A DNA stretch of 64,000 nt from JAAYDI01 sp052034005 (GTDB taxonomy: Bacteria > Planctomycetota > Planctomycetia > Pirellulales > Pirellulaceae). Shown piece by piece: positions 50,337 to 61,100 of this stretch. The stretch is from assembly GCA_052034005.1 (NCBI GenBank), contig JBPOJB010000005.1, positions 19,946-83,945 of the forward strand, in the 5' to 3' direction. The position numbers and the translations under genes are program-made. Position 1 is the first letter of the stretch, and every line of letters starts with the position of its first letter. Under the pieces are notes generated by a model that saw only the letters and a list, made by a program, of their open reading frames with translations, did no database searches and had not been told where the DNA came from.

Positions 50337-51770
50337 ATGTGCGAACAGTGTACGCGACGCGAGTTTCTGGGTGCTGGTCTGATGAGCGGTCTGTTAGCTG
50401 CGGGGGCTACGTCAACACACCTCCTGGCTTCGCAGGCGGCCCCGCCGCCTCCGCCGCGGAAAGCGCGGATTTGCGTGTTGTTTACGGGCGCGCCCGGCCC
50501 GGCCGACCGCGGCTGGAACACCGACCCTTCCCAGCTGGAGAAGGCCAAGCTGGCCCTGGCGGAGATCGAGAAGAAGTTCGACAACGTGGAGCTGGTCCAA
50601 GCTCAGGTGCAGAGCCCTGAGCAGACGGCGGCCGCGCTGCAGCAGGCGGGTGCAGGCACGCCGGTCCTGGCGATGAACTTGCATTGTTTCGCCTTGACCC
50701 AGGTCATCCAACCGGTGCTCGACGGCTCCCACCCGATGGTCGTCTTCTCGCTTCCGGCCAGCGGCCACGACTGGATGTACCCGATGCGTTGGCGCCGCGC
50801 CGGGCACCCGGTCACGCTGCTGGCGAGCAGCGACTACCAGGAGTTGGAGCGGGCCGTGCGGCTCCTGCGCGTCATCCCGCTCATGCAGCAGACGCGCATC
50901 TTGTTGTTCCCGCCGGCACGTGGAACCGCCCCCGCCTGCGATGCCCAGCAGGTGAAAGACAAGCTGGGCGCGGATGTGCTGGCCGTGGAACAGGCCGAGT
51001 TCGACAACATGCTGGCGGAGGTGCCGGAGGATGCCGCGCGGGACGAAGCACAGCGCTGGACCCAGGGCGCCGCGGAGATCGTCGAGCCCGATGCCGAAGA
51101 CATCCGCAAAGCCGCGCGCGTGAGCGTTGCTTTGAATCTGCTCATGCAGCGCCATCAAGCCCAAGGCCTGGCGGTCGGCACCTGCATGGGCTGGTTGCCG
51201 CGCGGCTTCCCCTGCCTGGGATTCGCGCGCCTGCGCGACAGCGGCATGCCGGCCGCCTGCGAGGGCGACATGGACTCGCTGTTGACCATGATGCTGTTCC
51301 AGTATGCGTTCGACAAACCGGGGTTCCAGGGAAACGCGACGTTCGACACCGCGCGCAACGCCGTCTGGACCGCTCATTGCACCGCCCCGCTGAAGCTGGA
51401 CGGCGCCGACGGCGCTGAAGCCCCATATCTGCTGCGCGGCCATTCGGAAGTCGGCGGCAGCGGTTGCGTGCCCGAGGTGCGCTACCGCGTGGGTGAAACC
51501 ATCACCCGCACCAAGCTCGTCAACCTCGACACGATCCTGATCTCCACGGGCCGGATCATCAAAGTGCCCGAGAGGTCCGTGCGGGCCTGCCGCACACAGA
51601 TCGTCACCGAGGTCCGTGACGCCGCGAAAATGGTCGCCAACTGGAGCAGCGTCTTGCAGACGGAAGACGCCATGACCCTGTTGCACCGCGTCGTCTACTA
51701 CGGCGATCATCTCCAGAGTGCCCGGCACCTGGCTGATTTGCTGAACCTGACCGTCGTCGAGGAGGTGTAA
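50337..51770 (+). CDS. Tat-exported FucI/AraA-like sugar isomerase-like protein
   Basis: A 477-residue protein with a twin-arginine signal (TRREFLGAGLMSGLLAAGATS). The rest follows the L-fucose/L-arabinose isomerase fold: N-terminal alpha/beta domains (VLAMNLHCFALTQ) and the C-terminal landmark PAACEGDMDSLLTMMLF, where isomerases have the metal-binding Glu and Asp. The fold's catalytic Glu pair is hard to confirm because the barrel part is diverged. It may be a non-catalytic relative. ATG 50337 follows GGGAG by 9 bases. Next to the epimerase gene and a rhamnosidase it may act on deoxy-sugars outside the cytoplasm. True isomerases are normally cytoplasmic. Confidence 0.72.
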   Translation: MCEQCTRREFLGAGLMSGLLAAGATSTHLLASQAAPPPPPRKARICVLFTGAPGPADRGWNTDPSQLEKAKLALAEIEKKFDNVELVQAQVQSPEQTAAALQQAGAGTPVLAMNLHCFALTQVIQPVLDGSHPMVVFSLPASGHDWMYPMRWRRAGHPVTLLASSDYQELERAVRLLRVIPLMQQTRILLFPPARGTAPACDAQQVKDKLGADVLAVEQAEFDNMLAEVPEDAARDEAQRWTQGAAEIVEPDAEDIRKAARVSVALNLLMQRHQAQGLAVGTCMGWLPRGFPCLGFARLRDSGMPAACEGDMDSLLTMMLFQYAFDKPGFQGNATFDTARNAVWTAHCTAPLKLDGADGAEAPYLLRGHSEVGGSGCVPEVRYRVGETITRTKLVNLDTILISTGRIIKVPERSVRACRTQIVTEVRDAAKMVANWSSVLQTEDAMTLLHRVVYYGDHLQSARHLADLLNLTVVEEV

Positions 51771-51935
51771 CGTTCCGCCGGACGGCGATCCCGTCGGGGA
51801 AGGTCGTGTGGCGGCAGCCTGCGGGTTGTCGGGCCCGCAGCAGCTACGGGGCACCTCCACGCGCCGGACGCCTGGACGAGCGATCACCTCTTCATCAGCC
51901 GGCTGCACTGAAGAGGGGTGGCACGGCAGCTGTCA

Positions 51936-52964
51936 CTACACTCCGTCGTAACTCGCGACGGCGTCCGTGATGCTCGCCAGCTCGTCCGGGCTCAGCTCGA
52001 CCGAGCCCGCGCCCGCATTGTCGATCGCCTGCTCGGCGCTCCGAGCGCCGCACAGGACGTGTGAGCAGCCTGCCTGCGCCAGCGTCCACGCCATCGTGAG
52101 CTGGGTCAGACTCACGTTGTGACGCGCTGCGATCGGCCGTATCTTGTCCAGCATCGTCAGCACCTTGCGGACGTTTTCCGCTTGGAACCGCCGCTTGTAG
52201 TGGCGCTGGTCCCCCTCCGGATACCGCCGGTCCGGGCCGATCCGACCGGTCAACAGCCCCTGAGCCAGCGGGCTGTACGCGAGAAACGCGATGTTCTCAC
52301 GCGCACATTGAGGCAGGTTGGTCGCCTCCATCGCTCGATCGAGCATGGAGTACTGTTCCTGATCCGCATCGAGCTGCCCGAACTTGCGATATGCGTCGAG
52401 CTGCTCCAGGCTGGCGTTCGACACGCCGATGGCGCGGATCTTGCCCTCTCTCTTCAGTTCTTCCAGCGCGCCCATCTTCTCCTCGATGGGCACCGGGTCG
52501 TCTTGCCAGTGCGTCTGATACAGATCGATCACATCGGTTTGCAGGCGCTGGAGGCTCCGTTCCACCTCCTGGCGGATCCCGTCGGCGCCGCTGTACACGT
52601 AGACATCGAAGCTCTTGTCTGACTCTTTCCCGGGCTGATCGTACATCTCTTCGGTCGTCGAGAATTTCCGGCTCGCTCGGCTCTTCTGCGCATCGGTCAG
52701 ATCCCAGCGCATGGCGCACTTGGTGGCGAGCACGACGCGGTCGCGCCGGTCGGCGATGGCTTTACCCACCACTTCCTCGCTGCGGCCGAACCCGTAGACG
52801 GGGGCCGTATCGATGAGCGTGCCCCCCGCGTCGAGGAACGCATGGATGGCGCGGATCGACTCCTGTTCGTCGGCTCCGCCCCAGGTCCAGCCTCCGATGG
52901 CCCAGGCACCGAACCCCACCACGGAAGCGGGGATATTGGACTTTCCCAGTGGTCGGCACTTCAT
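51936..52964 (-). CDS. Aldo/keto reductase
   Basis: A 342-residue NADPH-dependent reductase. ATG 52964 has AAAGGG about 6 bases upstream and begins the family motif MKCRPLGKSNIPASVVGFGAW. The catalytic tetrad is visible: Asp in TLIDTAPVYG, Tyr in the same motif, Lys in VVLATKCAM and His in YQTHWQDD. The C-terminal NADPH site is in LCGARSAEQ. It belongs to the broad AKR11/12-like group with barrel insertion and is of normal length. It probably reduces sugar aldehydes or lactone-type substrates. Confidence 0.9.
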   Translation of the reverse strand: MKCRPLGKSNIPASVVGFGAWAIGGWTWGGADEQESIRAIHAFLDAGGTLIDTAPVYGFGRSEEVVGKAIADRRDRVVLATKCAMRWDLTDAQKSRASRKFSTTEEMYDQPGKESDKSFDVYVYSGADGIRQEVERSLQRLQTDVIDLYQTHWQDDPVPIEEKMGALEELKREGKIRAIGVSNASLEQLDAYRKFGQLDADQEQYSMLDRAMEATNLPQCARENIAFLAYSPLAQGLLTGRIGPDRRYPEGDQRHYKRRFQAENVRKVLTMLDKIRPIAARHNVSLTQLTMAWTLAQAGCSHVLCGARSAEQAIDNAGAGSVELSPDELASITDAVASYDGV

Positions 52965-53104
52965 GGCGACACCCTTTCTCATGGTCGTTCAACGGATACA
53001 GGCTTTGTTGCCTGTTGATATACCCGAACGAGCGGAAGCCGTACACTGGTGGTCAGGCTCTGGGCAACAATTCACACCGCCTGAGGAGAGTGGTCCATGA
53101 AGCC

Positions 53105-53533
53105 ATGATCTGTTACGTGCGGGAGTGTATCAAGCTGGCCCATGATCTGGGCTCGCCCCTGTGCAAGATCTTCGCGGCCTGGCGCGGGATCACCCTTCAC
53201 GATGCGCTGGCGACCTACGACGACACGTACGGCTACGATTCGTATGGCTACTGGAAAGGGGACCGTCGGGGATTCGTGGTCGATTGTCTGCGCGAGCTGG
53301 TCGCTGGAGGGTATTTCGATGCGGGCTTCTGGGGCCGACGAGTGGCCTATCCCGCCTATGTGCGCGCCCTGGTGGTGTCGGGCTATGAAGGCTACATCAA
53401 CTGGGAGTTCTGCCACCCCGCCAGGGAGCACGGCGAGCCGGCGGGCATCGATTACGTTCACCGGCAGACCGAGTTGGCCGTGGAGTACCTGAAGAGCCTG
53501 CGATCGACTGCCTTGGCTGCACCCGCAGGATAG
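53105..53533 (+). pseudogene. Decayed sugar epimerase-like TIM-barrel gene
   Basis: The 142 residues from ATG 53105 begin with LAHDLGSPLCKIFAAWRG and RGFVVDCLRELV (first half of a xylose-isomerase-like barrel) and jump directly to YPAYVRALVVSGYEGYINWEFCHPA and IDYVHRQTELAVEYL (the last two barrel helices). About 100 residues carrying the metal ligands are missing, and the N-terminal strands are absent as well. The in-frame deletion junction lies near 53310. It could not fold as a barrel. The fragment shows that a second epimerase once stood here. Confidence 0.7.
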
Positions 53534-53677
53534 GCATCCTCTCCGGCGGAGCGGCGTGCTTCGTCGCCGGTCCCTTCCCGGGTGTCGTGGGGGATTTCGG
53601 GCCGCGTCATTCAGGGCCATAATTGACCGGATCACACACACATGCTCGTTGACTCATCCCGTGCGAGGAAAGCCACC

Positions 53678-56600
53678 ATGTCAACCTTCTCACTGAGGAC
53701 CGTATTGGGATTCCTGTTGTTGGTCGGCTTATGCGGGCCGTTGGCGCCAGCTGCCACGATCAAGGTGGAGCGCTTGCGCTGCGAGTACAAGACCGACCCG
53801 GTGGGCATCGATGTCGCTCGGCCGCGGCTGAGCTGGCAACTGGCCGCCGTCGACTCGGCGGCGCGCGGGTTGAGGCAGACGGCCTTTCACGTCCTCGTCG
53901 CCAGCTCGCCCGACAGGCTGGCGGCCGACGACGGCGACCTCTGGGACAGCGGCCGCACGGCGTCGGACCAATCGGTCCACGTCCCGTACGCCGGCAGGGA
54001 GTTGGCCTCGGTCCAGGAGTGTTACTGGAAAGTACGCGTGTGGGACCAGGACGGCCGGCCTTCCGACTGGAGCGCGCCGGGTCGTTGGATCATGGGCCTG
54101 CTGCGCCCCGAGGACTGGCAGGCCCAATGGATCGGCTATGACGACGCGGCCGCCGCAGACGGGCAGGCCGAGGCGTTGCAGGAGCAGTTGTCGTTTGCCG
54201 GCTGCTCGTGGATCTGGACGGGTGGCGCCAAGGCGGGCAACCAGCCCGCCGGCCCGGCATATTTCCGCAAGGTGATCCAATTGCCGACTGACCGACACGT
54301 GTCCCATGCCGCGGTGCTCGTCGCGGCAGACGACGCATTCGCTCTGTTCGTCAACGGCCACGAGGCAGGCAGCGGCAGCAATTGGAAAACGGCCGCCAAC
54401 CTCGACATCACTCCCCAACTGACTGCGCAGGACAACGTGGTAGCCATCCAGGTCACGAACGGCGGCGAGACGCCGACGCCCGCCGGCCTGCTGGGCAAGG
54501 TGATCGTGCTGTTCGACGTCGGCGACCCGCTGGTCATCCCGATCGACGAGAGCTGGCGAAGCGCGCGTGAAGCGGGCGCGCAGTGGACAGCGGCGGATTA
54601 CGACGACTCGCACTGGACCGGCTCCAGCGCGATTGCCCGGCACGGCGACGCGCCCTGGGGCGAGCTGGCCCTGCAGATCGACCGGACCTCGCCGGCCACC
54701 TTCCTGCGCAAGGAATTCACGCTGGACAAGCCGCTGCGCAGCGCGACGCTCTTCGCATCGGCCCTGGGCGTCTATGATCTGCAACTCAACGGGCGCCCGC
54801 TCAACCGCGACGTCCTGTCGCCCGGCTGGACCGACTATCACAAGCGTGTTCACTACTTCGGCTACCAGGTGACGGATCAGCTCCGCAACGGCCGGAACGT
54901 CCTGGGCGCGGTCCTGGGAGACGGCTGGTACGCCGGCTACCTCGCATTCACTGGGCATCGCCACTACTACGGCGAGCGGACGCGCTTCATCGCCCAGCTG
55001 CACCTGACGTTCCAGGACGGCAGCCGCGCGGTGATCGCCACCGACGGGAGCTGGAAGGTGACGGACGGCCCGATCCGGGAAGCGGACCTGCTGATGGGCT
55101 GCGTGTACGACGCGCGCCGCGAATTGGCCGGCTGGAGCGCGCCGGGCCTGGACGACCGGGCCTGGCACGCGCCGACGGTGGACGCGCAGGTGCAGGTCAA
55201 CCTGCAGGCGCATCCCGGCACGCCGATCCGGCGCATGCAGGAACTGCCCGCCCGCAGCGTCACCCAACCGCAGCCCGGCACGTACGTGTTCGACCTGGGC
55301 CAGAACATGGTGGGCTGGGCACGCCTGCGGGCCAGCGGCCCGCCGGGCCGGAAAGTCGTCGTACGACATGCCGAAATGCTCAACCCGGACGGCACGCTCT
55401 ACACGACCAACCTGCGTGCGGCCAAGGCCACCGATACGTACTATCTGGCCGGCGATACACCACGCGACTACGAGCCGTCGTTCACGTTCCACGGGTTCCG
55501 GTACGTCGAAGTGACCGGCCTGGATTACGAACCGGAACCGAACGCGGTGACGGGGATCGTCGTCTATTCCGACCTGGCGCGCACCGGGACGTTCGAGTGT
55601 TCCGAGCCGTTGGTCAACAGGCTGGTCGAGAACACGGTGTGGGGGCAGATGGGCAATTTCCTGGACGTGCCCACCGACTGCCCGCAGCGCGACGAACGGG
55701 CCGGCTGGACGGGCGACGCGCAGGTGTTCATGAAGACCGCCTGCCTGAATCTCGATTCATCCGCCTTTTTCACGAAGTGGTTGATCGACTTGTGCCAGGA
55801 CTCGCAACGCGAGGACGGCGCGCTGGGCGATGTCGCGCCGCACGTGAACGTCGTGGGGTTCGGCAATACCGGCTGGGCGGACGCCGGCCCGGTCTGCAAC
55901 TGGCGGATGTACGAGATGTATGGGGACACGCGGGTCGTCCGGCAGCACTATCCGGCGCTGGTGCGGTACATGGATTACCTGGCGAGCACCAGCAAGGAGT
56001 ACACCCGGGGCACGGGGGCGTACGGCGACTGGCTGCGACTGGCCGGCCCGCAGCACTCGGAGGCCATCGGCACGGCTTACTACTATTACTCGACCACGCT
56101 GATGGCCCGGCTGGCGGGCGTCCTCGGCAAACCGGCTGATGCCCAGAAGTACGCTCGGCAGGCCGATCAGATCAAGGCGGCGTTCGTCCGCGATTTCATC
56201 CAGGAGGATGGGCGGATCATGGACGCTCAGGGCGAGACCGGCCAGACGTTCTATGCGTTGGCGTTCGGGTTGGACCTGGTGCCCGAAGCCCAGCGCGACG
56301 CAGTGGCCAAGCAGTTCGTCAAGGAGATCGAGAAACAGGATTGGCACCTGGCCACCGGGTTCCTGGGGACTCCCTTCGTGCTGTTCGCATTGGAGAAGGC
56401 CGGCCAGACCGATCTGGCGTACCGGCTCGTGCTCAACGAGACCTACCCGTCGTGGCTGCTGCAGGTCAAGCTCGGCGCGACGACGATGTGGGAGCGATGG
56501 GACGGCTGGACGCCCGAGAAGGGTTTTCAGGACCCGGGCATGAACTCGTTCAATCACTACTGGCTGGGCTGCGTGGGCGAATGGTTGCAGTGTTCGGTCG

Positions 56601-56938
56601 CGGGGATCGACACTGACGGGCCCGGCTTCGCCCGAATTACGATCCGGCCCCGGCTCGCGGCGCCCGGTCAGGGACTGACCGCCGCCCGCGGCGCTTACGA
56701 TTCGATTCGCGGACTGATCGTCAGCGATTGGAAACGCGACGCGGCGGGCTTCCAGCTGGCGGTCAAAGTGCCGGTCAACACGACGGCCACGGTGTACGTG
56801 CCGGCCCGGGATGCGGCCGCCATCCTGGAAGGGACTGGGCCTGCCACGGAGGCGAACGGCGTGAAGCTGCTGCGCACCGAGGATGGCTGCGCGGTGTTTG
56901 CCGTCGGCTCGGGCGACTATGCGTTCCGTGTGAAGTAG
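53678..56938 (+). CDS. Secreted GH78 alpha-L-rhamnosidase
   Basis: A 1086-residue exported enzyme. ATG 53678 opens a signal peptide (LGFLLLVGLCGPLAPA). Domains in order: Bac_rhamnosid N-terminal Fn3-like part (RLRCEYKTDPVGIDVARPRLSW); a CBM67-like sandwich (about 185-330, with VLVAADDAFALFVNGHEAG); beta-sandwich (ASALGVYDLQLNGRPLNRD and GWTDYHKRV); the (alpha/alpha)6 catalytic barrel with PQRDERAGWTGDAQ, whose Glu near residue 667 is the acid; and a C-terminal sandwich. A second conserved Glu stands in TTMWERWDGW near residue 938, fitting the base. Likely substrates are rhamnose-containing polysaccharides or glycosides. Confidence 0.95.
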   Translation: MSTFSLRTVLGFLLLVGLCGPLAPAATIKVERLRCEYKTDPVGIDVARPRLSWQLAAVDSAARGLRQTAFHVLVASSPDRLAADDGDLWDSGRTASDQSVHVPYAGRELASVQECYWKVRVWDQDGRPSDWSAPGRWIMGLLRPEDWQAQWIGYDDAAAADGQAEALQEQLSFAGCSWIWTGGAKAGNQPAGPAYFRKVIQLPTDRHVSHAAVLVAADDAFALFVNGHEAGSGSNWKTAANLDITPQLTAQDNVVAIQVTNGGETPTPAGLLGKVIVLFDVGDPLVIPIDESWRSAREAGAQWTAADYDDSHWTGSSAIARHGDAPWGELALQIDRTSPATFLRKEFTLDKPLRSATLFASALGVYDLQLNGRPLNRDVLSPGWTDYHKRVHYFGYQVTDQLRNGRNVLGAVLGDGWYAGYLAFTGHRHYYGERTRFIAQLHLTFQDGSRAVIATDGSWKVTDGPIREADLLMGCVYDARRELAGWSAPGLDDRAWHAPTVDAQVQVNLQAHPGTPIRRMQELPARSVTQPQPGTYVFDLGQNMVGWARLRASGPPGRKVVVRHAEMLNPDGTLYTTNLRAAKATDTYYLAGDTPRDYEPSFTFHGFRYVEVTGLDYEPEPNAVTGIVVYSDLARTGTFECSEPLVNRLVENTVWGQMGNFLDVPTDCPQRDERAGWTGDAQVFMKTACLNLDSSAFFTKWLIDLCQDSQREDGALGDVAPHVNVVGFGNTGWADAGPVCNWRMYEMYGDTRVVRQHYPALVRYMDYLASTSKEYTRGTGAYGDWLRLAGPQHSEAIGTAYYYYSTTLMARLAGVLGKPADAQKYARQADQIKAAFVRDFIQEDGRIMDAQGETGQTFYALAFGLDLVPEAQRDAVAKQFVKEIEKQDWHLATGFLGTPFVLFALEKAGQTDLAYRLVLNETYPSWLLQVKLGATTMWERWDGWTPEKGFQDPGMNSFNHYWLGCVGEWLQCSVAGIDTDGPGFARITIRPRLAAPGQGLTAARGAYDSIRGLIVSDWKRDAAGFQLAVKVPVNTTATVYVPARDAAAILEGTGPATEANGVKLLRTEDGCAVFAVGSGDYAFRVK

Positions 56939-57190
56939 GCCCGGCCCACTCCGCCGGCGCGGTTGAACAACGGTCAGCGTCCTCCAGCTCGGGGGTCCGC
57001 AGCGGACACGGGTGTGGAAACAGCCGAAAAACCGCCCGGCCGACGGTTGCCGGCCACCTATAATTTCTCATGGTGCCGCGCCGGCAGCTTTCAGGGAGAG
57101 CCACCCAGTGTGGTGTCTGGCTGGTGCCCTGCACAGGTGCTCGACACGGTCTGTGCGACGTTTCACACACCATTTGAGCGGGGCCCGCCC

Positions 57191-57868
57191 ATGAAATCGT
57201 CTGCCAAGCATAAACACGACTTCCCCATGTCCTTTGCACTCAAGGGTCGGGACGTGCTGCTCCGCCCCTTGGAAGCGGCCGATCGGGAGCCGCTGGTCCG
57301 GTTTGCGCAGTCGCTCCCGGATGATGACCTGCTCTTCCTGCAGCGGGATATCACCCAGAGCGCCGAGGTGGATCGGTGGATTGCCGACGCGGCGGAGGGG
57401 AGCCTGGTGACGATTCTGGCGTGGGAAGGGGGAGCCGTGGTCGGTTACGCGAGCTACGACCGCGGGCGCGTGCGGTGGACGCGGCACGTGGCGGAGCTGC
57501 GGGTGGCGGTGGCCGAGGGCATGCGCAGCATTGGGATCGGTCGGCTCTTGCTGGAACTCGTGTTCGAGATGGCTTTGAATGAAGGCGTGACAAAGCTCAT
57601 CGCGCGCATGACGCCGGACCAGATCGGGGCGCAGCGTCTGTTCAACCGGCTGGGTTTCGAGGAGGAGGTCGTTCTGCGCGAGCACGCGATGGACGTCAAC
57701 GGATGCACGCACGATCTGCTCATGCTCAGTTTCCACACGCGGTTACATCCCGAGCAGCGCTGCGGGTCGTGCGGGACGCTCGTGCTGTCCGCGCTCGCCC
57801 TTGACGGCGTCCGGCTCTGTTCGTACTGCTACGAACTCCGCTACCAGGAGCTGGGCGGCGGCGGATAA
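57191..57868 (+). CDS. GNAT acetyltransferase with C-terminal zinc-ribbon-like tail
   Basis: A 225-residue protein. ATG 57191 follows a GC-rich leader with weak ribosome site; the longer frame before it is not family-like. The GNAT core runs from about 18 to 175: VLLRPLEAADREPL, then VAEGMRSIGIGRLLLELV (acetyl-CoA loop) and QIGAQRLFNRLGFEEE. Residues about 185-225 add a tail with CGSCG and CSYC pairs, a Cys4 zinc-ribbon pattern not usual in GNAT enzymes. It may bind RNA, ribosome or protein partners. The gene stands alone between the rhamnosidase and the PQQ protein. Confidence 0.82.
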   Translation: MKSSAKHKHDFPMSFALKGRDVLLRPLEAADREPLVRFAQSLPDDDLLFLQRDITQSAEVDRWIADAAEGSLVTILAWEGGAVVGYASYDRGRVRWTRHVAELRVAVAEGMRSIGIGRLLLELVFEMALNEGVTKLIARMTPDQIGAQRLFNRLGFEEEVVLREHAMDVNGCTHDLLMLSFHTRLHPEQRCGSCGTLVLSALALDGVRLCSYCYELRYQELGGGG

Positions 57869-58117
57869 GGTCGAGCCGCCGAGCAGATCGGGCCGCTTCC
57901 GTCGCTCACGAGCCTATTCAAGGCCCCGGCCGGTCTGGATCGGTGTGCGGGTGCTCAACGGTCGAACGGCGAGGCGCGCGCACCTCGCCGGTTGTTGGCT
58001 CGATGGTGCATGTTTGACGCCAGGCTGCGCCACGGGTAAGCTGAAGGCCGTTGCCGGCCAAAAGCCCGCCGATTCTTCCTGCGCTCTGATCCTTCAGCTT
58101 GACCAGTGAGGCCTACC

Positions 58118-61100
58118 ATGAGCATGCACGACGTAAAACGGTTGGAGCAGTGCCTGATGGCGTTCGTCTATTCCGCTGGCCTGCTACTGGGCGTCCTGTT
58201 CTCCCCCGGCGTCGTCGGCGCGAGCGACTGGCCGACCTACCGAGCGGACATCGCCCGGAGCGGTGTGACGTCTGAGTGTCTCCCGCGTGCGATCTCGCTG
58301 CAGTGGGCGTACCGGCCGGCGCTGGCGCCCAAGCCCGCCTGGCCGGAGCCGGCTGAGGAGCTGCCGCGGATGCATTCGGACAATGCCTACCATGTCGCGA
58401 TCGCTCAGGGCCTGGTGTTCTTCGGTTCTTCGGTAACGGACCGGGTGTTCGCGGTGGATGCCGTCGGTGGTGACGTGCGTTGGTCATTCGCTGTCGAGGG
58501 GCCGGTGCGTTTCGCGCCGACGGTGGCGGCAGGTCGCGTCTACTTCGGGTCGGACGACGGCCATGCGTACTGTCTGGACGCGGCGACGGGCACGCTGATC
58601 TGGAAGCGGCGGGCCGGCCCCAGCGATGAGAAGGTGCTTGGCAACGGCCGGATGATCTCGCTGTGGCCGGTGCGCACCAGCGTGCTGGTCGACAACGGGC
58701 TGGTCCATTTCGCGGCCGGCGTGTTCCCCTACGAGGGCCTGTACGTGTACGCGCTGCGGGCCGAGGATGGATCGGTGGTGTGGGTCAACGACACGATGGG
58801 CGACCGATCGCACGAGCTGGAGTTCGGCGGCTTGTGCCCGCATGGCTATCTCGTCGCGTCGGCCACGACCCTCTACGTCCCTTCAGGCCGTGCGATGCCG
58901 GCCGCGTTCGACCGAGCGACCGGCAGATTCCTGTTCTTCACTTCTCCGGGCGCCAAGCGCGGCGGTACCTGGGCGTTGCTCGACGACAACCGCCTGATCG
59001 CGGGCGTCGACTACTCGGGCACTCCGAACAAGGTTGTCTACGATGCCGCATCGGGAGCGCGGAAGGAGGATGCGTTCGCCTGGTTCGCGGGCACCGACAT
59101 GGCCATGACGTCCCGGTTCGTCTATCTGGTCAACGAAGAGGGCGTCTACGCGGTCGATCGTGCCGCCTACGCATCAGCCGTGGAGGAAGCCGGGAAGCTG
59201 GACGCGCAGCGCGATCAGTTGGAGCGGCGGCTTGAGGCGTTGAAGAAGCAGCAGCAGGACGCGTCGGGCGAGCAGGCCGATAGCGAGGCGCTTGCCCAGC
59301 AGGTTGCGGCAAACACACAGGAACTCGCCCAGGTCAAAGCCCGGCGCAACCAGCTCAAGGACTCCGTGTATCTCTGGCGGTTCGGTGCGAAGCAGTTCAC
59401 TTCCGTCATGTGCGCCGGCGATATCGTGGTGGCGGGCGGCGAAGGCATGGTCGTTGCGCTCGACGCGGCCGGCGGCACGGAGTTGTGGCGTCATGACGTG
59501 GACGGACTGGCGGTTGGGTTGGCGACTGCCGGCGGTCGACTCGTCGTGAGCACGGACACGGGCGCGGTGTACTGCTTCGCCGAGGGCGCGGTTCCGGCCG
59601 CCAAGGTCTTCGCCGGCGCTGAGGTCGCGGACCCTGATCCAACGGACGCGCTGAACGAAACCTACCAGGCCGCCGCGCGCCGGATCGTCGAGGCTACGGG
59701 CATCGTGAAAGGGCACTGCCTCGTCCTCGACTGCGGCGAGGGCCGCCTGGCTTACGAACTGGCGCGGCAGACGGATCTGCAGATTGTGGGCCTCGAGTGC
59801 GACCCGGCGAAACTGGCCGTCGCGCGCAGGCGGCTGGAGGCGGCCGGCCTGTGGGGCGCGCGCGTGGTCGTCGAGCCGTGGGATGTGCGGGCGCTGCCGG
59901 ACTACTTCGCCAACCTGATCGTCTCGGACGGCATGCTGCACACGGGCCGGACCACGGCACCCGATGAGGAACGCAGTCGCCTGCTGCGACCGTGGGGCGG
60001 TGTCGAGTACCTCAGCTTCCACGAATCGGGACAGGTGGTCTGGAGACAATCGGTGCGCGGCGCGCTCGAGGGCGCCGGCACCTGGGCCCAGCAGTACGCC
60101 GACCCGCATAACACCGCCTGTTCGATGGATCAACTCGTCCGCGGACCGCTCGGGGTCCTCTGGTTCGGCGAGCCGGGCCCGCAGGGGATGGTCGAGCGTC
60201 ATGCCGGCGCCCAGGCTCCGCTGGCGCGCGACGGCCGCCTGTTCATTCAAGGCGAAAACGTGATCACGGCCGTCGATGCGTTCAACGGGACGCTGCTGTG
60301 GCAACGCGAGATCCCGGGCGCCGTGCGCGTGTTGGTGAAAGCGGACAGCGGCAACCTGGTGGTGACCGACACCGGTCTCTACGTGGCGGCCCTGGACAAG
60401 TGCTATCGGCTGGATCCGGCGACCGGCCGAACCGTGCGCGTCTATGCGCTGCCGCCCTCCGACAGCGAGCAGCGCCATCGCTGGGGTTACCTGTCGGTGG
60501 TGGGCAATGTGCTGTACGGTTCGGCGGCCACCGCCATGAAGAACGAGTACGGTGCGTACGTCGCGTCGTTCCTGGCCGACGGACAATGGCGGCCCGCCGA
60601 CGAAGTGCCTGCCGAACTGAAGGCCGACTATGAGAAACTGAAGCAGCAGTACCCCGACCCGAAGGGGCTGCGGATGCGCGCCCAGCGCGACGGCTACATG
60701 TACAGCCGCATGACCAGCTTCCCCTGGCAGGGCGAATTCTCGCAGAAGAACGCGACCACCAAAAACGCGATGGTGAGTGACAGGCTGTTCGCGGTCGATA
60801 CGGAGACCGGGCAACTGCTCTGGGAGTACGCGGGGCAGCGGATCGGCAACATCACGATCGTGCTGGGCGAGGGGCAGATCTTCCTGGCCGACAGCGCGGT
60901 GACGGCCGAGCAGCGCAGCGCAGCCATGGCGCGGCGGCCGCAGCTCATCGAGTCCGGCGCGTATCACCTGCGGCCGGGCGTCGCCGAGGAACTCGCCGAG
61001 AAGAAACGGCTGTTGGCCGAGCACCTCGAGAAGCGGCAGGCGCTGATCAGCGCGCAGAAGAACCACGCGTCGGTGGACAGCCAGATCGACCAAGTCAAGT

